Of a DNA stretch of 64,000 nt, positions 8,979-19,738 are shown one piece after another. Positions within the stretch are counted from its first letter, which is position 1; the number at the start of each line of letters is the position of its first letter. The stretch lies in NCBI RefSeq assembly GCF_030323145.1, contig NZ_CP100470.1, positions 124,001-188,000 on the forward strand, in the 5' to 3' direction. Position numbers and translations under genes: made by a program. Below the pieces are notes generated by a model. It did no database searches. It saw only the letters and a program-made list of their open reading frames with translations, and was not told where the DNA came from. This DNA is from Mesorhizobium sp. C432A (GTDB taxonomy: Bacteria > Pseudomonadota > Alphaproteobacteria > Rhizobiales > Rhizobiaceae).

Positions 8979-10256
8979 CTAGATTCTAGCCTCCGGTGCG
9001 ATTAGCTGCATGCTTGGCGGATAAAGCGTCGGCTGATGCTTTCGGCCGTCAACCCATGCATCAATCATGTCGGCCCACTCCTGCAGCATGTGTCGACGCT
9101 GTTGCCCATACTCGGCCTTGTTGTAGACACCACGGGAGGAGTGGCCCTCCTCATGGGCAAGACATTTCTCAATCCAATCCCGGTTGAAGCCCAATTCGTT
9201 CAGGAGTGTGGAGCCCGTGCGACGCAGGTCATGAACAGTGAACGGCTCGAGCGGAAGGCCCTCTTTCTTGGCACGCAAGACGACTGCAGTCGTGATGCGA
9301 TTAAAGGTAGCGCGGGACATCGGTGCATCGGCGTCGTAACGCGACGGCAAAACGTAGCGCGAATTTCCTGCGCAGGTCTTCAATGCAATCAAGATGTCGA
9401 GCGCCTGCTGTGAGAGGTAGACGTTGTGTGGTTTGGAGCGCTTCATCCTCTCCTTGGGGATAGACCAGAGCGCATTTTCGAAATCCACTTCATCCCAAAC
9501 CGCGTCCTGCAGCTCACTCTTTCGAACCATCGTCAACAAGATCAACCGCAACCCCAGGCGGATAGTTGGGATCGTCGGCACGTGATCAAGTTGCTTCAGC
9601 ATCGTCCGGATTTCAGGCGGAGAGAGTGCCCGATCTTTCGGTACGAAGGTTGCGATCGATGCCGGGCCGACATCGTCAGCCGGGTTGGATGTTTTCTCGC
9701 CGTGTAGAATAGCGAAGCCGAAGATCTGCTTAATGATGTCACGCACGTGAATGGCGGTCGCCGGGGCTCCACGATCTTTCACCTTTGCGCAGAGCGCGCG
9801 CAAATCATCGGGCGAGATCTCGTTGAGAAGCCGATTCTGCCATACAGGTATGATGTCTCGATCGAAGATCGCGCGCCGCATGGCGCGCGTGCTGTCCGCC
9901 ATCTGCGCTTCCTTGAACCAGCGATCGCCGAACTCACCAAAGCTCTTGGCCTCCTTCAGGCGGCGCTTGTCGCGCTGCTTTTCCTGAGCGGGGGAGATGC
10001 CATCCGAGACGATCCGGCGCGCGTCGATACAGAGCTCCCTGGCCCGGGCAAGCGAAATGCCATCTGGCCCATGTTTTCCAAGCGTTAGCGTCTCCCGGCG
10101 CCCATTGATGCGATAGTCGTAACGGAAGGTAATTGAGCCCGAAGTTTTAACGACCACATACATACCGTCGCGGTCTGCAACCTTGTAATCTTTATTCTTT
10201 GGTTTCAGGTGCTTAAGCGCTGCGTCCGTTAGCACAATGCTCTCCTTCCAGCTCAA
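8979..10256 (-). CDS. Tyrosine recombinase integrase (P4-like, DUF4102 N-terminus)
   Basis: The 425-residue protein has an N-terminal arm-binding DUF4102 domain (LKPKNKDYKVADRDGMYV, residues ~17-90), a core-binding SAM-like domain (~105-200) and a catalytic domain with R245, H342-x2-R345, H368 and tyrosine Y378. All expected catalytic residues are present, so it should be active. It would integrate and excise the island. The gene reads away from guaA, with its promoter side facing the guaA 3' end 297 bases away, so the attachment site is expected there. The ataccgtca repeats in that gap could be its arm sites or autoregulatory operators. Confidence 0.93.
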   Translation of the reverse strand: MSWKESIVLTDAALKHLKPKNKDYKVADRDGMYVVVKTSGSITFRYDYRINGRRETLTLGKHGPDGISLARARELCIDARRIVSDGISPAQEKQRDKRRLKEAKSFGEFGDRWFKEAQMADSTRAMRRAIFDRDIIPVWQNRLLNEISPDDLRALCAKVKDRGAPATAIHVRDIIKQIFGFAILHGEKTSNPADDVGPASIATFVPKDRALSPPEIRTMLKQLDHVPTIPTIRLGLRLILLTMVRKSELQDAVWDEVDFENALWSIPKERMKRSKPHNVYLSQQALDILIALKTCAGNSRYVLPSRYDADAPMSRATFNRITTAVVLRAKKEGLPLEPFTVHDLRRTGSTLLNELGFNRDWIEKCLAHEEGHSSRGVYNKAEYGQQRRHMLQEWADMIDAWVDGRKHQPTLYPPSMQLIAPEARI

Positions 10257-10280
10257 AATTCAACCAAACGGCGGGCCAAA

Positions 10281-10438
10281 ATACCGTCAGCCAAAAATTG
10301 GCTCACGCGACACCTGTTTTGCTTGTAATTTCCGCCACTTAAGTGGCAAAAAAATACCGTCATGGACCGATCTGGCCTGACGGTACTGTGGTTTTCGGCT
10401 GAGGACAAGTGACGGGCATACCGTCAAAAATACCGTCA
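10281..10438. repeat. ataccgtca iteron cluster upstream of the integrase gene
   Basis: The 9-mer ataccgtca occurs at 10281-10289, 10354-10362, 10418-10426 and 10430-10438, with an inverted partial copy tgacggta at 10378-10385. The last two direct copies form a tandem 12-base repeat (ataccgtcaaaa twice, 10418-10441). Repeats of this kind between an integrase gene and its attachment site usually bind the integrase arm domain or the excisionase. Confidence 0.75.
10334..10347. promoter_or_regulatory. Perfect 14-base palindrome in the integrase upstream region
   Basis: gccacttaagtggc is fully self-complementary and lies 78 bases upstream of the integrase start, between two iteron copies. It could be an operator for a dimeric repressor of integrase. 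There is no direct evidence of function. Confidence 0.5.
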
Positions 10439-10550
10439 AAAGGACCCGTTTGCCGGCGATTGACGGCGATAGACCACGAAGCCTTATCCAAGCACAATCA
10501 ATGAGTTAGTTAGACATTTCCGATAGTTAGCGATAGACGGCGAAGGACGA

Positions 10551-10580
10551 AAATCATTCCCACTCGATGGTGCCTGGCGG
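10551..10580. other. Putative island attachment site at the guaA 3' end
   Basis: The last codons of guaA (encoding PGTIEWE and stop) lie here on the minus strand. The 3' end of guaA is a known target of tyrosine-integrase islands, and the integrase gene sits immediately beyond it. Because guaA is intact, the island side must be to the left. The matching second copy is expected outside the window; I saw none within it. The exact core cannot be fixed from one end. Confidence 0.6.
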
Positions 10581-12116
10581 CTTTGACGTCACGTCGTAGA
10601 CGACGCGGTTGATGCCGCGGACTTCGTTGATGATGCGGGTGGCCGCCGCGCCGAGGAAAGCCATGTCGTAGTGGTAGAAGTCGGCGGTCATGCCGTCGAC
10701 GGACGTCACGGCGCGCAGGGCGCAGACGAATTCGTAGGTGCGGCCGTCGCCCATCACACCGACGGTCTGCACCGGAAGCAGCACGGCGAAAGCCTGCCAG
10801 ATGGCGTCGTAGAGGCCGGCCTTGCGGATCTCGTCGAGATAGATGGCGTCGGCCTCGCGCAGGATTTCGAGCTTTTCGCGGGTGATACCGCCGGGGCAGC
10901 GGATGGCAAGGCCTGGTCCAGGGAACGGATGGCGGCCAATAAAACTTTCGGGCAGGCCGAGTTCCTTGCCCAGTGCCCTCACCTCGTCCTTGAACAGTTC
11001 GCGCAGCGGCTCGACCAGCTGCATGTTCATGCGCGCCGGCAGGCCGCCGACATTGTGGTGCGACTTGATGGTCACCGACGGGCCGCCGGTGAAGGAGACG
11101 CTCTCGATGACGTCGGGATAGAGCGTGCCTTGCGCCAGGAAATCGGCGCCGCCGAGTTTCTTGGCCTCTTCCTCGAACACTTCGATGAACAGCCGGCCGA
11201 TGGTCTTGCGCTTCTTCTCGGGGTCGGACTCGCCTTCCAGCGCCGAGATGAATTTTTCCGACGCGTCGACCAGGATCAGCGGCAGATTGTAGTGCTGGCG
11301 GAACATCGCCACCACGCCGGCGGCCTCGTCCTTGCGCATCAGGCCATGGTCGACAAGAATGCAGGTCAGCTGGTCGCCGACCGCTTCGTGGATCAAAAGT
11401 GCGGCGACCGATGAATCCACGCCGCCCGACAGCGCGCAGATCACCTTGCCCTTGCCGACCTGTTTGCGAATTGTCTCGACCGCATGCTCGCGATAGGCGC
11501 GCATCGTCCAGTCGCCTTCGATGCCGGCGATGTTGTGCACGAAGTTTCTCAGCAGCCTGGCGCCATCCGGCGTATGCACAACTTCCGGGTGGAACATGAT
11601 GCCGTACATCTTGCGCGCGACGTTGCCGAAGATGGCGAAAGGCGAGCCTTCCGACTTGCCGAAGACTTCGAACCCCTTGGGCAGCGAGATGACGCGGTCG
11701 CCATGGCTCATCCACACCTGGTGGCGCTGGCCTGGCGCCCACAGGCCCTCGAACAGCGGGCTGTCCTTTTCGATCTCGACGAAGGCGCGGCCGAATTCGC
11801 GATGGTTCGAGCTTTCGGCGACGCCGCCCATCTGCACGCAAATGGCCATCTGGCCGTAGCAGATACCGAGCACAGGTACGCCGGCATCGAAGACGATCTG
11901 CGGCGCGCGCGGGCTGCCGATGTCCGATGTCGAGGCGGGACCGCCCGACAGGATCACGGCTTTCGGATTGATGCGCTTGAAGGCAGCTTCGGCCGATTGG
12001 AACGGCACGATCTCGGAAAACACGCCAGCCTCGCGGATGCGGCGGGCGATGAGTTGCGTAAACTGGCTGCCGAAATCGACAATCAGGACTGTATCGGGAT
12101 GATTGGCTGTCGTCAT
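10554..12116 (-). CDS. guaA: GMP synthase (glutamine-hydrolysing)
   Basis: The 520-residue protein converts XMP to GMP using glutamine and ATP, the last step of guanine nucleotide synthesis. An N-terminal class I glutamine amidotransferase (nucleophile C86 in GICYGQ; FHPEVVH later) is followed by the ATP-pyrophosphatase domain with its SGGVDSS loop, and a C-terminal dimerisation domain ending in the usual IEWE. Length is typical. The gene is complete although an island abuts its 3' end. The MTA/SAH nucleosidase gene lies 55 bases upstream on the same strand and may be cotranscribed. Confidence 0.98.
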   Translation of the reverse strand: MTTANHPDTVLIVDFGSQFTQLIARRIREAGVFSEIVPFQSAEAAFKRINPKAVILSGGPASTSDIGSPRAPQIVFDAGVPVLGICYGQMAICVQMGGVAESSNHREFGRAFVEIEKDSPLFEGLWAPGQRHQVWMSHGDRVISLPKGFEVFGKSEGSPFAIFGNVARKMYGIMFHPEVVHTPDGARLLRNFVHNIAGIEGDWTMRAYREHAVETIRKQVGKGKVICALSGGVDSSVAALLIHEAVGDQLTCILVDHGLMRKDEAAGVVAMFRQHYNLPLILVDASEKFISALEGESDPEKKRKTIGRLFIEVFEEEAKKLGGADFLAQGTLYPDVIESVSFTGGPSVTIKSHHNVGGLPARMNMQLVEPLRELFKDEVRALGKELGLPESFIGRHPFPGPGLAIRCPGGITREKLEILREADAIYLDEIRKAGLYDAIWQAFAVLLPVQTVGVMGDGRTYEFVCALRAVTSVDGMTADFYHYDMAFLGAAATRIINEVRGINRVVYDVTSKPPGTIEWE

Positions 12117-12171
12117 GGCGAGCCTTTAGAGAAAGAAACGAGTCGGCGCAATGGGGTGCGCAACCCGACTT

Positions 12172-12840
12172 TCAGAGCGGCGCCGACTCTTGCCCAGGCT
12201 GCTCCTTGTGTAGCGTGCCGGAGCCGATGGCCTGTTCGAGCCGAGCGACCGCATCCGCCAGCTTCTCGTCGATGACATGCAGATATTCGGTCCAGTCGCC
12301 AACGTGGCGCAGATCGGCTGCACCGTCTGAAATGCCGCGCAGGCCGATAAGCGGGACATCGAACAACTGGCAGGCGCGCAGGCAGGCGAAGGTTTCCATG
12401 TCGACCATATCGGCGGCGATGGCGTCGTAGGCGGCGCCGGTGATGATGGCGCCGCCGGTCGACAGGCTGGCTTCTTTAATGCCCGGTATCCTGAATGATA
12501 GCGGGACGGTCACCGGCAGGTCGAGGAACGGCGTCGCGCCTTTTTCGAAGCCTAGCGGCGAAGCGTCGATGTCGCGATAGCTGACCGAGACCGCCTGGTA
12601 GATTTCCGTCTGCTCCAGTGTGCGGCTGCCGGCGGAGCCGAGCGAGACGACGAGATCGGGCAACGCCTTCTCGGATTTCAGCCATGACAGTTCGGCGCCG
12701 AGCCGCACACCTGCCTCTACCGGGCCGACGCCCGTCATCAGCGGCGTGAACAGTTTTTGCAGATGCGGACCGTACTCGGCCTGCGCCGCCATGACGAAGA
12801 GGACGTCCTTGCCGCCAATTCGCGACACTTTGCCGGTCAT
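12172..12840 (-). CDS. mtnN: 5'-methylthioadenosine/S-adenosylhomocysteine nucleosidase
   Basis: The 222-residue protein belongs to the PNP/UDP phosphorylase family. The nucleoside site shows VDMETFA (catalytic-region Glu) and the GISDGA segment with the catalytic Asp. The enzyme removes adenine from methylthioadenosine and S-adenosylhomocysteine, feeding methionine salvage and relieving methyltransferase inhibition. It lies just upstream of guaA on the same strand, which fits purine salvage. The tail after residue 205 (KEQPGQESAPL) is probably disordered. Specificity within the family is by similarity only. Confidence 0.88.
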   Translation of the reverse strand: MTGKVSRIGGKDVLFVMAAQAEYGPHLQKLFTPLMTGVGPVEAGVRLGAELSWLKSEKALPDLVVSLGSAGSRTLEQTEIYQAVSVSYRDIDASPLGFEKGATPFLDLPVTVPLSFRIPGIKEASLSTGGAIITGAAYDAIAADMVDMETFACLRACQLFDVPLIGLRGISDGAADLRHVGDWTEYLHVIDEKLADAVARLEQAIGSGTLHKEQPGQESAPL

Positions 12841-12967
12841 GAATTCGACTCCCTCGGCTGCGGAACAAAAAGGGCGGTGCTCTCGTCGGCTGCCGGCCCT
12901 TCGCTATGGCTCCGGGTCGCTCGAAAAGCCAATTTGGGGGCTTTTCGTCGGTTACACGGACCACTCC

Positions 12968-13432
12968 TCATCCCGCTATCCCGTCACGGCCAACCACCGT
13001 CATCATCGTGCCGGTCATGGTCGCGATCAGCTTGGCCTCGCCATCGGCGGCAAAGGCGTACGCCTGGCCATCGGCGACAATGATGGTGCGGCCGGGTTTG
13101 GTCACCGAGCCGCGGAACAGGAAGCGTTCGCCCCGGCCGGGCGCCAGGAGGTTGACCTTGAACTCAATGGTCAGCACGCCGGAATTTTCCGGCATCAGCG
13201 AAAATGCGGCATAGCCGCAGGCCGAGTCCAGCGCCGTCGAAATCACCCCGGCATGCAGGAAACCGTGCTGCTGGGTCAGTGCCTGGGAATAGGGCATTTC
13301 GATCTCGATGATGCCCGGCGTCACAAGCGTCAGTTCGGCGCCGATGGTCGCCATCGCCTGCTGGCGCGCGAACGACGCCCTGACGCGGTCCTCATAATCG
13401 GGTGCGGGTACGATCTTTGCTGCCATGGCCAT
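12968..13432 (-). CDS. PaaI-family hotdog-fold thioesterase
   Basis: This 154-residue protein has a hotdog fold with the PaaI-type motif HGFLHAGVISTALDSACGYAA: HxGxxxxxxD around the active site, followed by the strands typical of the family. It should hydrolyse acyl-CoA thioesters, often aromatic ones; the true substrate is unknown. It stands alone between mtnN and tspO, all on the minus strand with gaps too large to imply a tight operon. Confidence 0.85.
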   Translation of the reverse strand: MAMAAKIVPAPDYEDRVRASFARQQAMATIGAELTLVTPGIIEIEMPYSQALTQQHGFLHAGVISTALDSACGYAAFSLMPENSGVLTIEFKVNLLAPGRGERFLFRGSVTKPGRTIIVADGQAYAFAADGEAKLIATMTGTMMTVVGRDGIAG

Positions 13433-13510
13433 CGCCCTGATTTATCTGCAAAGCTTATCGCAGACGCCTGAACGCCACGCAAATGCTTTTGCTGCACTGC
13501 AGCAAAGCAC

Positions 13511-13963
13511 TCAGTTCAACAGGAGCAGCGACGCGTTGAGCAAGGTGGCGAAGGCTACCCACGCGGCATAGGGCGCAAACAGCCAGCCGGAAACCCGGTC
13601 GCGGTTCCACACCGTGGCTATGAACAGCGCAATGCTGGCGAGAAGAGCCAGGATCACGACCAGTGCCGGCCCCATCTGTTTGGCGCCGAAGAAAGTCGGC
13701 GACCACGCGAAGTTCAGAACAAGCTGGAGGGCCCAGATCTTCATCGCGGCGGCTGCTCGTTCCCGCTCCCATGTCCGCCAGCCGGCCACGGCGATCAGCA
13801 CATAGAGGAGCGTCCAGGCCGGCGCGAAGACCCAGTTGGGCGGGTTGAAGGGCGGCTTGGCGAGCGAGGCATACCATTCACCCGGCAGCGTCGCATAGCC
13901 GATCAACAGGCCGCCGCCGAGCACCAGAAGGAGGAAAAGCAGAAGCGACACATATCTTTGCAA
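13511..13963 (-). CDS. tspO: TspO/MBR family membrane protein
   Basis: The 150-residue protein has five predicted membrane helices and the TspO signature W-Y-x-x-L-x-K-P-P-F-N-P-P-N-W near residues 31-45, with tryptophan-rich later helices. In alphaproteobacteria TspO binds porphyrins and affects tetrapyrrole or stress responses. The length matches the family. The rsmB gene lies 72 bases downstream in the transcribed direction's opposite side, with no sign of coupling. Confidence 0.93.
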   Translation of the reverse strand: MQRYVSLLLFLLLVLGGGLLIGYATLPGEWYASLAKPPFNPPNWVFAPAWTLLYVLIAVAGWRTWERERAAAAMKIWALQLVLNFAWSPTFFGAKQMGPALVVILALLASIALFIATVWNRDRVSGWLFAPYAAWVAFATLLNASLLLLN

Positions 13964-14035
13964 GAATTCTACCCCGTCTGGCGGCCGACGCCGCGCATCT
14001 GCAACTGGCGCTATGTCAGCCTGTCAATCGGAGCG

Positions 14036-15325
14036 TCAATTCGCCCGACGCAGCGCACAGAAATGGAACCCGTCGGTGCCGCTCAGAGCCGGCGACAGCG
14101 AGATATCGCTTGTCTTGCCGATCCGGGCGGCCGCTGCGTGACCGGGGAAGCTGGCATCCCAGAGCGCGCGATGATCGACCGGAACGAAGCCCTTGTGCCG
14201 TTCGCGAAAGGCGGCGACCTGCTCGCCATTCTCCTCGTCGAACACCGAACAGGTGATGTAGACCAGCAGGCCGCCCGGTTTGACATAGGCATTCGCCGCA
14301 TCGAGGATCGCCGACTGCTCGCCCTTGCGGGCATCGAGCTGTCTTTGCGTCAGCCGCCATTTGGCGTCTGGACGGCGCCGCCAGGTGCCGCTGCCGGTGC
14401 AGGGCGCATCGACCAGCACGATGTCCATGTGGCCTGCGAGGGGGCTGAGCTCAGCCGGCTTGGTGACAACCTGGACGTTGCGGTTTTCCGAACGGCGGAT
14501 GCGGTCGAAGATCGGCGCCAGCCGCGCCTTTTCGGCATCATGGGCGAAGACCTGACCTTTGTTGGCCATCGCCGCAGATAGCGCCAGCGTCTTGCCGCCG
14601 GCGCCGGCGCAGAAATCGAGCACCTGCATCCCGGCTTGCGCGCCGGCAAGGGTTGCAACGATCTGCGAACCCTCGTCCTGAACCTCGAACCAGCCCTTTT
14701 GGAAAGCCGGCTCGGCCTGTACGTTGGGGTGCCGGCCGTCGCCGTCGATGGGCGGGATGCGAATGCCTTGCGGCGCAATAGCAGCTGCCTTGGCGCCGGT
14801 GTCGGCGAGTTCCGCCAGCACTTTGGCGCGGTCGGACTGCAGCGTGTTGACCCTGATGTCGAGCGGCGGGCGGGTCGCCAAAGCCGCCCCTTCCGCAACC
14901 CAGTCTGCGCCAAAGGCTCGTTCGAACAACGGCGCGCACCAGTCGGGTACGTCCGCCCGCACTGCCTCCGGCGCGTCTTCAGGCCGGCGCTCGGCCAGCG
15001 CCTGCAACTCGGCGGCGCTGAGCAACGGTGGCGCGAACTTGTCGCCCTCGAGCGCATCGTTGAGCGACTGCGGCGTCTGGCCCCATTCGATGAGCAGCGC
15101 GCCGAAGCCGATGGCGCGGGGCGTGTCTTCACCCAAAAGCCAGCCGGCGGAACGTTTGTGGCGCAGCGCGTCGTAGACGATGTTGCCGATCGCCGCGCGG
15201 TCGCCGCCGCCCGCAAAGCGATGCGACAGGCCCCAATCTTTCAGCGCATCGGCCACCGGCCGGTGGCGCCGGCCAATGTCGTCCAGCACTTCAATGGCTG
15301 CCGCCAGCCGTCCGCCCAGTCGCAT
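14036..15325 (-). CDS. rsmB: RsmB/NOP-family RNA (cytosine-5) methyltransferase
   Basis: The 429-residue protein has an N-terminal NusB-like helical region (~1-140) and a C-terminal Rossmann methyltransferase. The SAM motif DFCAGAGGKTL is followed by the two catalytic cysteines of the family, in DAPCTGSG and YITCSVFDEENG. It methylates a cytosine, C967 of 16S rRNA in E. coli RsmB. It lies in a core chromosomal setting. Sequence after the last motif ends with the usual HFCALRR. Target specificity is by homology. Confidence 0.9.
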   Translation of the reverse strand: MRLGGRLAAAIEVLDDIGRRHRPVADALKDWGLSHRFAGGGDRAAIGNIVYDALRHKRSAGWLLGEDTPRAIGFGALLIEWGQTPQSLNDALEGDKFAPPLLSAAELQALAERRPEDAPEAVRADVPDWCAPLFERAFGADWVAEGAALATRPPLDIRVNTLQSDRAKVLAELADTGAKAAAIAPQGIRIPPIDGDGRHPNVQAEPAFQKGWFEVQDEGSQIVATLAGAQAGMQVLDFCAGAGGKTLALSAAMANKGQVFAHDAEKARLAPIFDRIRRSENRNVQVVTKPAELSPLAGHMDIVLVDAPCTGSGTWRRRPDAKWRLTQRQLDARKGEQSAILDAANAYVKPGGLLVYITCSVFDEENGEQVAAFRERHKGFVPVDHRALWDASFPGHAAAARIGKTSDISLSPALSGTDGFHFCALRRAN

Positions 15326-15644
15326 TCGTCATTCCATCTATCGAGCACAGTATCTTTCGGCCTGCTCTTAGAGCGTTTCGCGTCGAGATTGAACCCCGCT
15401 TGAATTTCGCGGCGACGAGGCCTTCCGCTCGCGGCCGACGATTTTCCCCGCCGGCAAATGTCTGCACGCCGGCGATAACAAATCTCAAATATATGCAAGG
15501 TCTCTAATGTTGGTAACTGGCCGCCGTAAGCACGATCTGTGGCGCAATTGCTCTGCTTTCCAAGCTTTTGCGTTGGGAATACTCTTTGCGCCATGATTCG
15601 CGGCGCGGAAAAGCGGACCGACGGATCGATACGAGGAGAGGGCA
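15326..15644. other. Intergenic region upstream of rsmB and aqpZ
   Basis: About 320 bases with no convincing gene, lying between the starts of two divergent genes, so it holds both promoters. The aqpZ start is preceded by a clear GAGGAGAGG ribosome site. No repeat or operator stands out. Confidence 0.5.
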
Positions 15645-16322
15645 ATGAAAACGTATCTTGCGGAAGTTCTAGGGACATTTCTATTGGTGTTTATCGGCAC
15701 GGCGTCGGTGGCGACGGGTGGCTTTCTCGCCGACTTGCCGCTGGGCCAGGAAGCCATCGGCCTGGCGTTCGGCATCGGCCTGATTGCGGCGGCTTACGCG
15801 GTGGGTCCCATCTCAGGCGCACATCTCAACCCGGCCGTCACGCTCGGCGTCTTCCTTGCCGGCCGGCTGCCGGCCAAGGATGTCATTCCTTACTGGATCG
15901 CGCAGATCATCGGCGCCATTCTGGCCTCGCTGGCGCTGTGGATCATCGTCTCCGGCCAGACCGGCGGGCACACCACCGGTTTCGGCGCCAATGGCTGGGA
16001 CGTGGCGAAATGGGGGACGAGTTCGGCCTTCCTATGGGAGCTGATCGGCACCTTCACCTTCGTCACCGTCATCCTTGGCGTCACCGCCGAGAAGCACTCG
16101 ACGGCGTTCGCCGGCCTGGTCATCGGCCTGACGCTGGCCGGACTGCACTTCGCAATGATCCCGGTGACCGGCACCTCGCTCAATCCGGCGCGTTCGATCG
16201 GCCCGGCGCTGTTTACCGGCGGCGCAGCCCTCAGCCAGCTCTGGCTGTTCATCGTTGCGCCGCTGATCGGCGGCGCAATCGCTGGCGTCGTCGCCAAGGC
16301 ACGCATCTTCGAAAAGGACTGA
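15645..16322 (+). CDS. aqpZ: Aquaporin Z
   Basis: The 225-residue inner-membrane protein has six transmembrane helices and two half-helices. Both NPA boxes are present, at N62 (SGAHLNPAV) and N180 (GTSLNPARS), with R183 as the pore selectivity arginine. These features mark a water-selective AqpZ rather than a glycerol facilitator. The gene converges with katG, and a strong shared hairpin lies between them. Confidence 0.96.
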   Translation: MKTYLAEVLGTFLLVFIGTASVATGGFLADLPLGQEAIGLAFGIGLIAAAYAVGPISGAHLNPAVTLGVFLAGRLPAKDVIPYWIAQIIGAILASLALWIIVSGQTGGHTTGFGANGWDVAKWGTSSAFLWELIGTFTFVTVILGVTAEKHSTAFAGLVIGLTLAGLHFAMIPVTGTSLNPARSIGPALFTGGAALSQLWLFIVAPLIGGAIAGVVAKARIFEKD

Positions 16323-16337
16323 TTTCGAAGCCTGCGA

Positions 16338-16375
16338 AAACGAAGGGCGCGGGCCTCGGCCCGCGCCCTTCGTTT
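16338..16375. terminator. Bidirectional terminator between aqpZ and katG
   Basis: Perfect 16-base arms (16338-16353 and 16360-16375) around a six-base loop, GC-rich at the centre and with A and T runs at the ends, lie between two convergent genes. Confidence 0.85.
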
Positions 16376-16386
16376 GGGAGGTTGTA

Positions 16387-18603
<2,217 letters not shown>

Positions 18604-18674
18604 TTATGTGTTGTTTTTTCCGGGCCGGCCGGGAGCCGCGCCACTCTGGAATGGTTCCAGACTAAGCCGTCTCT

Positions 18675-18716
18675 TCGATAAAAACAAATTGCCTTTCCTG
18701 TTTGTTGCGATAGGTT
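18675..18716. promoter_or_regulatory. Candidate OxyR operator between katG and oxyR
   Basis: An imperfect dyad with arms cgataaaaacaaa and tttgttgcgatag lies in the 140-base gap between the divergent starts. Its A/T-rich half-sites with ATA/TAT cores fit the loose OxyR consensus. Binding is inferred from position and pattern only. Confidence 0.4.
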
Positions 18717-18722
18717 TTCCTT

Positions 18723-19631
18723 ATGATTGGCTTGACCGTGCGGCAGATGCAATATTTCGAGGCTTTGGCGCAAACGCTGCATTTCGGCCGCGCCGCAAAA
18801 CTCGCCGGCGTCAGCCAGCCGGCGCTGTCCGCGCAGATCGCCGAGATGGAGCAAAGGCTGAACTGCCGGCTGTTCGAGCGCGGCGGCAAGACGGTGCGGA
18901 TGACGGAAGAGGCGCAAGCGCTGCTGCCACGCATCGAGCGCATCCTGCGCGACATCAGTGATGTCGAGACGACGGCCCGGCGCGGCCGCCCGGCCATGGA
19001 AGGCCGCTTCCGGCTGGGCATCATCCCGACCGTGGCGCCGTATCTTTTGCCGCATGTGCTCCCGGAGCTGAAGCGGCATTTTCCGTCCCTGCAGCTCGAA
19101 CTGCGCGAAGCAGTGACGGCATCACTGGTCGAAGACACGGCAACCGGACGGCTCGACGCCTTCATCGCCGCGCTGCCGCTCGAGCAGCCGGGCCTGGTCA
19201 CCGAGGAACTGTTCGCCGACCGCTTCTTCCTCGCCGTGCCAGCCGGAGATCCAGCCTTCGCCTCGCCACCGGTGCCGCCGGAAAGCCCGGCGCTGGAGCG
19301 GTTGATGCTTTTGGAGGAAGGCCACTGCCTGCGCGAACAGGCGCTGGCCCTGTGCGGCAGCGTGCGTCCCGTAGCGATGGCAAGCTACGGCGCCACCAGC
19401 CTGACGACGCTGCTGCAGATGGTGGCGCATGGTCTCGGCGTCACGCTTATCCCGGAAATGGCGGCGAAGCCGGCCAGCGCCATGCCGGACCTCAGGATCG
19501 TGCCGTTCCAGGAGCCAATGCCGCAACGCACGATCTGCCTCGCCTGGCGCCGCAACAAGGTGCGGCATGATGAATGCGTGGAACTGGCGAAGATCATTCG
19601 GGGGTTGGATGCGGCGGTGCTGGGTGTGTGA
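18723..19631 (+). CDS. oxyR: OxyR-type LysR regulator of peroxide response
   Basis: The 302-residue LysR protein has an N-terminal helix-turn-helix (~1-60) and a periplasmic-binding-like sensor domain. The two redox cysteines of OxyR are present: C202 (EGHCLREQ) and C211, nine residues apart as in E. coli C199/C208. Oxidation to a disulfide would switch it to an activator. The divergent katG is the obvious target. Confidence 0.92.
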   Translation: MIGLTVRQMQYFEALAQTLHFGRAAKLAGVSQPALSAQIAEMEQRLNCRLFERGGKTVRMTEEAQALLPRIERILRDISDVETTARRGRPAMEGRFRLGIIPTVAPYLLPHVLPELKRHFPSLQLELREAVTASLVEDTATGRLDAFIAALPLEQPGLVTEELFADRFFLAVPAGDPAFASPPVPPESPALERLMLLEEGHCLREQALALCGSVRPVAMASYGATSLTTLLQMVAHGLGVTLIPEMAAKPASAMPDLRIVPFQEPMPQRTICLAWRRNKVRHDECVELAKIIRGLDAAVLGV

Positions 19632-19738
19632 GTCGTTCGGGTCTTAGATGGCGCCTTGGGAACCCCGAAAAGAAACTCAAATCAGGCGCGTTCGAGAATA
19701 CCCGCCTTGATGGTTGGTCGCCAGATCGCACCAAAGCC

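Noticed and set aside
10510..11841. A 443-residue frame opposite in phase to guaA
   Set aside because: It is a high-GC shadow of guaA with arginine- and proline-rich content and no motifs.
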